A DNA stretch of 64,000 bases from Brassica napus (lineage: Eukaryota; Streptophyta; Magnoliopsida; Brassicales; Brassicaceae): assembly GCF_020379485.1 (NCBI RefSeq), contig NC_063452.1, positions 40,240,208 to 40,304,207 on the forward strand. The letters run 5' to 3'. Shown one piece after another: positions 57,313-64,000 of the stretch. The notes under the pieces were generated by a model. It was not told where the DNA came from, ran no database searches, and was given only the letters and a program-made list of their open reading frames with translations. Every line of letters starts with the position of its first letter. Positions within the stretch are counted from its first letter, which is position 1. A program made the translations under genes and the position numbers.

Positions 57313-58170
57313 TTAACATAATCCAATAGTCTTATTTAATCTATCTCTATAGATTCTTATTCCAAGAATATATGCAGCTTCTCCCATGTCTTTCATTGAG
57401 AAACAACCTCCAAGCCAAGTCTTTACAGAATTAAGCATAGAAACGTCATTTCCAATGAGAAGTATGTCATCTACATACAACACTAAGAAAACAACTGCGC
57501 TCCCACTAGTCTTCTTGGAAACGCAACGTTCTTCTTCATTTCTAATGAAATCAAACTCTTTGATAACCTCATTAAAATGAAGATTCCAGCTCCGAGATGC
57601 TTGCTTCAAACCATAAATGGAACGTTGAAGCTTGCATACTTTCCCAGCACTTCCAGGGACTGTGAAACCTTCAGGTTGTGTCATGTACACATCCTCTTCG
57701 AGATTTCCATTAAGGAAAGCTGTTTTCACATCCATTTGTCAAATCTCATAGTCATAATAAGCGGCAATTGCTAGGAGAATCCGAATGGACTTAAGCATTG
57801 CAACTGGTGAATAGGTTTCATTATAGTCAATACCATGAATTTTTTTGTAACCTTTAGCCACCAATCTAGCTTTGTATATCCGTATATTACCATCCAAGTC
57901 AGTTTTCTTCTTGAAAATCCATTTACACTCAATGGTTTTAACACCATCAGTTAAATCAACCAAAGTCCACACTTTGTTTACTGACATGGAGTCCATTTCG
58001 GATTCTGTGGCTTCTCGCCATTTATCGGAGTCTGGACCCATCATAGCTTCCTCAAAGGACATAGGTTTATCGCTCTCTATTATCAATAGATCATGATGAT
58101 CTGTCACCCAAACCCCATATCTAACAGGTTCGTGACGTGTTCTCTCGGACCTATGTACCTCAGGTTCCAC
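57313..58170 (-). pseudogene. Copia reverse transcriptase
   Basis: 58170-57739 carries the N-terminal part (PMSFEEAMMGPDSDKWREAT, NKVWTLVDLTDGVKTIECKW, IFKKKTDLDGNIRIYKARLV, AKGYKKIHGIDYNETYSPVA). A TGA where TGG is usual interrupts before QMDVKTAFLNGNLEEDVYMT (57735), which includes the first catalytic Asp. GLKQASRSWNLHF and FLVLYVDDILLIGNDV follow, with the catalytic YVDD. The frame ends at TAA (57313) where CAA would be expected before DTYIDKVLHRF. Apart from these two stops the RT is well preserved. Confidence 0.9.
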
Positions 58171-58212
58171 AGGTGTAGATTCTACGACTCTTTGTAAATC
58201 TAATTGATCATC

Positions 58213-59126
58213 TTACTGAGAGGATGAAACATTTTCCTGTGTGTCTCGAACTTCTTCGAGTTGTACTTTACTCTCATTGTTCTTCTTAGAAAGAAACTCT
58301 CTCTCAAGAAAAACGCCACTACGAGCAACAAACACTTTGTTCTCAGTGGAGCTGTAAAAGTAATAACCTTTGGTTTCTTTGGGATAACCAACGAAGAAGC
58401 ATTTATCAGATTTTGGTCTAAGCTTATCTGTAAACATACGTTTGACATAAGCATCAGAACCCCAAATTTTCAGAAAAGACAAATTTAGAACTTTTCCAGT
58501 CCACATCTCATATGGAGTCCTTTCAACTGATTTTGATGGACATCTACTCAGTGTAAACGCAGATGTTTCTAGAGCGTATCCCCAAAAAGATGGTGGAAGA
58601 TCTGCATGACTCATCATAGATCAAACCATATCTAATAAACTTTGATTTCTCCTTTCGGACACACCATTTCAATGTGGTGTTCCTGGAAGAGTGAGTTGTG
58701 AAACAATTCCACATTCTCTCAGATGATCATTAAACGCTTGACTCAAATATTCTCCACCTCAATCAGATCGAAGAGCTTTTATTTTCTTGTCAAGCTGATT
58801 TGTACTTCATTCTGAAATTCTTTGAACTTTTCAAAAGATTCAGACTTATGTTTCATTAGATAAACATAACCATATCTACTGAAGTCGTTAGTAAATGTAA
58901 TGAAGTACTGATAGTTTCCTCTACCATGTATACTCATTGGTCCACATACATCAGTATGCAAAAGTTCCAACAAGTTTTTGGCTCTTTCACCGTGTCCAGT
59001 CAAAGGAGCCTTAGCCATTTTACCCAATAAACAAGGTTCACATTTTTCATATGATTCATAATCAAATGAGCTCAAAAGTCCATCACTATGAAGCTTTTGA
59101 ATGCGTTTCTCATTTATGTGGCCCAA
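58213..59126 (-). pseudogene. Copia integrase
   Basis: Begins near 59126 with MGHINEKRIQKLHSDGLLSS and CEPCLLGKMAKAPLTGHGER (GAG-preintegrase and zinc-binding end). Next is LLELLHTDVCGPMSIHGRGN with the first catalytic Asp and FITFTNDFSRYGYVYLM. Stops cluster at 58780-58620, in the block holding the second Asp and Glu, where several TGA codons stand in place of CGA or TGG. The region then reads on as MMSHADLPPSFWGYALETSA, RTPYEMWTGKVLNLSFLKIW and KCFFVGYPKETKGYYFYSS to 58213. It would insert cDNA if intact. Confidence 0.9.
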
Positions 59127-59290
59127 ACGTCAATGCCAAAGAAAATTCTGATTCGTGTCTTTAGACTTGAATCTTTTAGTACTGATATTATAGATAGGCA
59201 CGCTCTGGTCTAGAATAAAAAGTCCATTTTCTAATGGACCGCTACCATAAAAGATATCATTACGATCAAAGGAACAACACTTTTTTTGAT

Positions 59291-59767
59291 CTAAAACTGA
59301 AATCCTTCCAGATCCAAATAAGGAATGGAAATAATATTCCTACTTATAGCAGGTACATAGTAGCAATTCTTAAGTTCTAAAACCAAGCCTGAAGGTAAAG
59401 GAAAGTGAAATGTTCCCACGGCTAATGCAGCAACTCTTGCTCCATTTCCCACTCGTAGGTCCACTTGACCTTTCTCCAAAATTCTACTATTGCTTAGGCC
59501 ATTTATATTCGTACAAATATGAGCACCACAGCCGGTATCCAATACCCATGAAGTAGAACTAGAAGTAGTAACATTTACTTCTATAACAAAAATACCTCTA
59601 GACGATGTTTCAAAAGTCTTTTTCTTTTTCAGATCTTCCAAGTAGGGTTTAAACTCTTGTTTCAGAACAATTCTCGGGTTTCGATACCATTGGAGGAAAT
59701 TTGATCCATTCAATTTGTCCTTCTCAAGGGCATATTGGAATGAAAATGGGTTGTAAGGAGTTAACAT
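59291..59767 (-). pseudogene. Copia gag stub fused to protease
   Basis: Starts MLTPYNPFSFQYALEKDKLN and keeps only the first gag motif (NGSNFLQWYRNPRIVLKQEF). It then jumps to the protease: TTSSSTSWVLDTGCGAHICT (catalytic DTG), GQVDLRVGNGARVAALAVGT, LVLELKNCYYVPAISRNIIS. The rest of gag, including the zinc knuckle, is missing through an in-frame deletion, so the piece reads as one 158-residue frame. After it a frame break leads to the preintegrase region. The protease residues look intact, but the particle protein is lost. Confidence 0.85.
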
Positions 59768-60867
59768 TGCTAGAATAGAATAATAGCGAATATTAATATG
59801 ATGTTCGGGAATTAGAAAAATCTCAACGATTAAGAAAACTCATATTATATTCAAACAATTTCCTCAAACGAATATAATAATCCAAGATCCATATTTCACT
59901 AAAATTCGAGTGAGCTTTTGCTCATCGCCCGAATGTTTAGCTATTTAGGTAAGCAACACTTTGCTAATTATATCAAATATAATTCTTGGTTGTCAGACGA
60001 CATCTTATGCCTTATCCAACCTATGTCTCTAAGCCCAAAACTGTTTTGATAGCCTAGTCATGTAAACCAATCTTATATTCATATGGTAACCGTTATCATC
60101 TACCTCACTTATGTAATTGCAGACACCTTGCTTTGGCAAGCCCATCTTACAACGAAACAAGCCTTGATAGTTGATAAGATTGGGTAGACATCAAAAGTAC
60201 TTGAAATTAATTGAGGAACAAATTTTAATTCAATTTTAACTTATATTTAAAATTTATATCTAATATAAATATAAATATAACTAATACATATCTTATATGT
60301 ATTTTAATTGAATTAAATAATTAAATTAATTTAATCTAATTAAAATAATTAATTATTTATATATTTGATTTTAGAATTTAATCTAATTAAAATCTGATCA
60401 AACGACCAACCCAATTGGACCAAACCAATTGTATTAAACAACCTAAACCAATCATTGGTTCAATTGGTATATACACATCTCATATGTGTTTTAGGTTAAT
60501 TTAGAAACACGCATTCAAGTATTACAGTAATACGATTGCCTCTTGAAATTATATGTATGCAACATGAACAAGATCATCACATGACAACGCGTATATCTAG
60601 ATATTCTTAATCGGTTAATTATAATAGTTGGATTGATCGCATCAAACAAAACTATTATCAATTAACAAATAACCATGCATTTTTCAATAAAGAGAAGCAC
60701 TAACGCTTAATGGTTATTTTAACAACATATTGTTCTTACGCACGAATCAGATTACGCTTCTGCGAAATTGATAACTACGCCAATTTAATTCTCGTTGAAA
60801 CTATAAGATTATTTATCTATACCAAATTATAGACTAAATAAGATTTGATTTCAGTATTACGCAAGTA
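59768..60867 (-). other. Untranslated leader of Copia element
   Basis: About 1.1 kb between the primer binding site and the gag start. AT-rich, with no open frame. Confidence 0.7.
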
Positions 60868-60880
60868 GGCTCTGATACCA
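60868..60880 (-). promoter_or_regulatory. Primer binding site of minus-strand Copia
   Basis: The complement reads TGGTATCAGAGCC, the initiator tRNA-Met site, one base from the LTR. Confidence 0.95.
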
Positions 60881-60881
60881 C

Positions 60882-61579
60882 TGCTGGAATTCATACCGGT
60901 TTATAACGATTTATAAATCAACCTATGAATTTAGTTTGCTTAGATTTCATGCAAATATTGAAATAAATCTAGATCTTAAGGTTTCAAATATACCTTGAAG
61001 TTTTACAACGGAAGGATGAATAAGCTAAATCGAGATTTCTAGCACTCCAAACGTCGTGCCTCTACTGGTATCCACACGCACACAAACTGGATAGATACGG
61101 GATGCTAGTACCGTTGAGACTTCTCTCGAGAACTCACGAACATTTCGTCTATATAATTAAGTTGCGGCCGTGGGAAAAACCTGCACATATCATAATATGT
61201 GTTTGGTATATATACACGTAACCTAAATCAATTAGGTTTGCTTATGGGCTCAGCCCATACTTAACTTTGCTCTTTTAATAATAATGACCATCATTATTAT
61301 TTTAAAGTAACGTGACCCTCTTTTATACTCACATCACGTATGTGAATATATATATACATATATTATATTATATATAATATTTAGTATGAACCTAATATAT
61401 ATTAATGATCCAATTTGCTTAGGTGTGTGACCTGTAGGATCATATAATATTAGTAATGAATTTTCAATTCATAGACTATAAGCAGTTTTTAGCAAAACAT
61501 TATAATCACCTAATATTATATGACGGTCGTTTCGACTTTAACCAGAGCAAGTACAACAGATTTCAGGACATTCCCAACA
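60882..61579 (-). repeat. 5' LTR of minus-strand Copia element
   Basis: 698 bp, partner of 54966-55678. It is followed on the right by CCCGG and the continuing RPA-like exon (EALFSTIGQTHKF). Confidence 0.9.
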
Positions 61580-62480
61580 CCCGGAAGCTCTATTTAGCAC
61601 CATTGGACAAACACATAAGTTTTGTGTGAATGTTTCAGAGCGCAACTTCACTGGCAAGACCCGAGCTATAACTGTCACCAATATCCTCTCCCTGGAAACT
61701 CCACCACCTATAGAAGCCTCTGTTGGAAACCGCTTTGCTGCAATGTTTGAGGAAACCTTGCAGGTTGGATATGATGTGTGTGAACCTTCCAAAAGCTGTG
61801 GAGATTTTGTAGATGAGGGAACTAAGAGGACGTGTGGCAGTGATAAGCCAGAGACAGCTAAACGCCCAAAGTGTGGGAATCAGAGCTTCCACTTATCTTC
61901 TCAGAAATTGCAAGGTTCATTGCTGTTTAAGTCTTTGTTTTGCAGTTTAATTGTTGACTTATGCTTTCCTTTCAGTTTGCACCTTTATGAGTTTTGTTTC
62001 CTTGCAAACAGTTTAACTACTTTAATTACACGTTTAAAAATGGTACGTAATGATTACCTTCTTCAGCATTACTCTGTTTTGTTTATAAAATAGTACTTCT
62101 GTTGTACTTCCGTTGTTAGCTTTGAACTGGAGTGAAAATGGTACTTATGTTGTTAGCTTTGAACCGGAGTGATTCCTTTTCTTAGATCTTCTTCAGCATT
62201 ACTCATCTTTCAAAAAAAAATATATATAAACTGATATCACATTATCCTGTTTGCAATGATAAATTCTCAATTAGTATTCCTTTCTACGATGTAGTTATAG
62301 TTGCTAAGTTATGTACAAAATCACGTTACAATAATAGTCAGGTGACTGTATGCTAATCATGCATAACTCTTTCTCTCATCATTAATATTGATATCAGACA
62401 ACTCTTCTAAGCTAAAAACGTCTACACTGCATGAAAGCAATGTTCAAAGTTCGAAATTTAGGCACAAAACCAAAACAAAA

Positions 62481-62629
62481 CGGTCTTCGTTCATTGTCAA
62501 TTATATGTGGCCTCTCATGGTAACTAGCAAAACTGGGTTGACAATCATAAAAGGAAAAGATTCACATCTACTAAAAGTGAAAAACATAGTCTATAAAGAA
62601 ATCTTCGGCGATCTTCCACCGCACACGTA
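62481..62629 (+). pseudogene. Helitron helicase C-terminal fragment
   Basis: In one frame CGGTCTTCGTTCATTGTCAA reads as VFVHCQLYVA, the start of the last conserved helicase motif of Helitron/PIF1 proteins (usually VFSHGQLYVALSRV). After small deletions another frame continues VTSKTGLTIIKGKDSHLLKV and KNIVYKEIFGDL, matching the typical end of Helitron helicases (GLKIL...TTNVVFKEVF.NL). The helicase unwinds DNA for rolling-circle transposition. Only this end remains, with an internal frame break. Confidence 0.65.
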
Positions 62630-62925
62630 AGTAAAAAAATTAAAGTTTAGCGTTTCACTCCAACGGTTTCTCTCTCTTCTTATTATTAATTATTTCATTT
62701 AACAGATTGACGGTATTCTAGCTATCGACCGAAGGATAATATCACCGCTTAAGCTTGCCCCACCAAGAATTGCTACCTAACCACCGCCAAGTAGGTCTAT
62801 CTATACTATAAATAATATGTCTCGATTTCTATTTAAATTCAAGTCAACTAATTGCTTCTTTAACTATTTCAGGTTCTCCTTTTCTTATGGTCGACAATAC
62901 AGCTACCCGCCCTCTTTTAGAAATA

Positions 62926-63170
62926 CTAGATTCTTTGTCCGCGCTACGCGCGAAAAATGGGATATATTAATTTCGTGGTTGATTTGACATATTTTATTAC
63001 TATTAGTAATCTTTATATTAAGAAAAATTGGCTATTTCAATTTTGTGTTTGATTTAAAATGTTTTATTACTATTAGTAATTTTTATGAAATATTTGTAAA
63101 GTCAGAGCAAATTATTAAATTATTAGTTGCTCAATGAGGTATGTAACATGGTTAAGACAATACTTCACGA
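62926..63170 (-). mobile_element. Minus-strand Helitron 3' terminus
   Basis: Read on the minus strand: hairpin CGCGCGTAGCGCG (62940-62952), then GACAAAGAAT and CTAG (62926-62929), followed by T. Same hairpin as at 40518-40530, so the same family. The element extends right, possibly beyond the window, and is interrupted by the hAT-like element at 63179. Confidence 0.65.
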
Positions 63171-63178
63171 CAATTGGC

Positions 63179-63995
63179 CTTGGTTTTAAATGTCGTGTGG
63201 CGAGGATTGGCGAAAGGAGGCTCGACACTCGCCACTCGCCATGGCGTTTCATGGCGATCGCATCGCGTATCAGCCGCTCAAAAGGTACCTTCTATTCCTA
63301 ATACCATAAATTATATGAAACTTTGAAAAAAAACATAGTAAACATAATTTAAAAAGAATGTTAAGCTATGTATATAATACAAACTAGGTACATAAACGTA
63401 TAAGGTTCTTAACACAAGCTAAGAAAATAACCTCTAACAAACAAAATGAATGATGCATGATATATAAGAGGTTTGCGTGAATAAAGAAGGTATGTGATAA
63501 AGAAGATATGACACTATGAGCCTTATATGTGATCAACATGATGTGGTAAACACTAAAACTTTAACTAACAAAACAAACCGATAAAGTAAAGAAGAGCTTA
63601 TGCCGTCAGTAGCTTAGAGAAAGCAAGAGAACTTGTGAAAAAGTAAGGGGGACGTATTACTATTATATAGTACATTCACTTAGGGTTTTTATTTTTTAGA
63701 TGGATTAGGGCATTCGGTTAGAGTATATTTAGCGTATATTTAGAGTATATTTAGAGGATATTTAGAGTATAATACACTTATATGCTATTTTACTTATTTT
63801 GAAACCAAAATTTTGTTAACGGTTTGATTATCAACAACGTAGCGACGCAATGATCGACTCAGTGTATACAGGTGTAGCGAGGAAAGACGGTCGACTCTCG
63901 TACCTCGCTTAGCATTGGGGTCCTGAGTCGTTTTGGAGGTCGCCTCAGGCCGCTACTCGCCATGGCGAGCGAAGCGGTCGCCTTTTAAAACCAAG
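63179..63995. mobile_element. hAT-like non-autonomous inverted-repeat element
   Basis: Inverted ends CTTGGTTTTAAA (63179-63190) and TTTAAAACCAAG (63984-63995). Just inside both are GGCGA-rich arms with a CTCGCCATGGCG palindrome (63234-63247 and 63956-63970). The left flank CAATTGGC (63171-63178) and right flank CAATT (63996-64000, cut by the window end) fit an 8-bp duplication. No coding content is seen; the middle has repeated GTATATTTAGAG words (63722-63770). Confidence 0.65.
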
Positions 63996-64000
63996 CAATT

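Larger units (their letters stand above)
54966..61579 (-). mobile_element. Ty1/Copia retrotransposon in RPA-like gene
   Basis: Minus-strand element with LTRs 60882-61579 (5') and 54966-55678 (3'). On the minus strand they start TGTTGGGAATGTCC and end CCA.CA. Primer binding site TGGTATCAGAGCC (complement of 60868-60880) follows the 5' LTR; a purine tract (complement of 55679-55691) precedes the 3' LTR. The flanks both carry CCCGG (54960-54964 and 61580-61584), with one extra C at 54965, and the host OB-fold frame resumes at the right flank. Gag is mostly deleted and pol has several nonsense codons. Confidence 0.9.
44472..61912 (+). pseudogene. Helitron RPA1-like (DUF223/OB-fold) gene, broken
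   Basis: Similar to replication protein A large-subunit proteins carried by plant Helitrons. Exon pieces: 44472-44676 (MAMKPNGKSPVSS, frameshift near 44508, then MFFKDISPGPHETQFRY, LIGLEMLLIDE and a TAG); 44771-44965 (VIQEFISLGRVIKYLP, LYRVVDHSVTVSFSHN); after the gypsy element 53257-53335 (HFRFHSYEDFETNCNLKGDL); 53655-53767 (GHIKLVNGQTLTEHLILDEV); 53843-53967 (VVKLYLWDQTGTEFCKKF); about 54056-54137; 54239-54438 with a 79-bp duplication; and about 54510-54660, a C4 zinc-finger region in which two Cys codons are now TGA. Then come an OB-fold piece (ISVYDNSDQAVFVLLGDAGR) and, after the Copia element, 61582-61912 (ALFSTIGQTHKFCVNVSERN). The acceptor of exon 2 has lost its AG. It would bind single-stranded DNA during rolling-circle transposition; it cannot now. 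Confidence 0.85.
44027..62929 (+). mobile_element. Decayed autonomous-type Helitron, split by two LTR elements
   Basis: The 5' end TCTTACACTATTAAAAAGG follows an A at 44026, with AAGCATGCCACGTAGG words after it. Inside are an RPA-like gene (from 44472) and, at 62481-62629, the end of a Helitron helicase; this gene pair is diagnostic of autonomous plant Helitrons. The gypsy (44966-53251) and Copia (54966-61579) elements interrupt the RPA-like gene. I do not find a plus-strand hairpin-CTRR end. The boundary at 62929 is where a minus-strand Helitron terminus abuts and is only an upper limit. Rep (HUH) and most of the helicase are missing. Confidence 0.65.

Noticed and set aside
62800..62925. Another Helitron 5' end (TCTATACTATAAATAATATG)
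   Set aside because: It lies only 126 bp from a minus-strand 3' end and has no matching hairpin on the plus strand; the resemblance is weaker than at 19543 or 44027.

Overview
This 64 kb window is plant nuclear DNA, most likely from a Brassicaceae genome and probably Brassica or a close relative. That call rests on the style of the Helitron RPA-like (DUF223) gene, the gypsy gag and antisense-ORF families and the CACTA family; it is inference from remembered protein families, not a database match. I see no intact host gene, no rRNA or tRNA gene and no CRISPR array. Almost everything recognisable is transposable-element sequence, much of it nested, and most coding sequence is broken.

Layout, left to right. 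1-2.96 kb: minus-strand, Athila-like gypsy gag relic with a long leader. 3.2-10.1 kb: about 590-bp AT-rich repeat units; one holds a tRNA-derived SINE (4041-4231) and a 4.8-kb Mutator-like (MULE) element (4477-9308) full of short GTAGACTT...AAGTCTAC palindromes around a fragment of MuDR transposase N-terminus. 10.1-11.2 kb: featureless AT-rich DNA. 11.49-19.43 kb: non-autonomous gypsy element (LARD type) with a remnant gag start, no pol, and an LTR carrying an array of palindromic 24-mers. 19.54 kb: a Helitron-like 5' terminus. 21.23-27.30 kb: decayed Copia element with perfect ATTAC target-site duplications. 27.5-28.5 kb: a TTCGG-rich repeat and a LINE-type RNase H scrap. 28.69-40.00 kb: an 11.3-kb CACTA (En/Spm) element with perfect 15-bp terminal inverted repeats and AAA duplications. 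It carries a lightly broken TNP2-type transposase gene, an apparently intact six-exon TnpA-like gene, and a young gag-only LTR element (28917-32546). 40.3 and 40.5 kb: two Helitron 3' termini. 40.8 kb: an orphan U6-type promoter motif pair. 41.3-42.0 kb: another gypsy gag relic. 44.03-62.93 kb: a decayed autonomous-type Helitron whose RPA-like gene is split by a gypsy element (44966-53251, with an antisense extra ORF) and a minus-strand Copia element (54966-61579); the C-terminal end of a Helitron helicase remains at 62.5 kb. 62.93 kb: 3' terminus of a minus-strand Helitron. 63.18 kb to the end: a hAT-like inverted-repeat element whose right duplication is cut by the window edge.

How the parts relate. 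The nesting gives a relative history: the Helitron RPA gene is older than the gypsy and Copia copies inside it, and the CACTA element is older than the gag-only element inside it. The LARD at 11.5 kb and the gypsy at 45 kb share a polypurine tract and a post-pol motif, so they probably belong to one lineage and the LARD may be mobilised in trans. The most interesting points are the intact TnpA-like gene beside a broken transposase, the gag-only element whose 625-codon frame has a single TGA, the antisense coiled-coil gene in the gypsy element, the palindrome-rich MULE, and the palindrome array in the LARD LTR.
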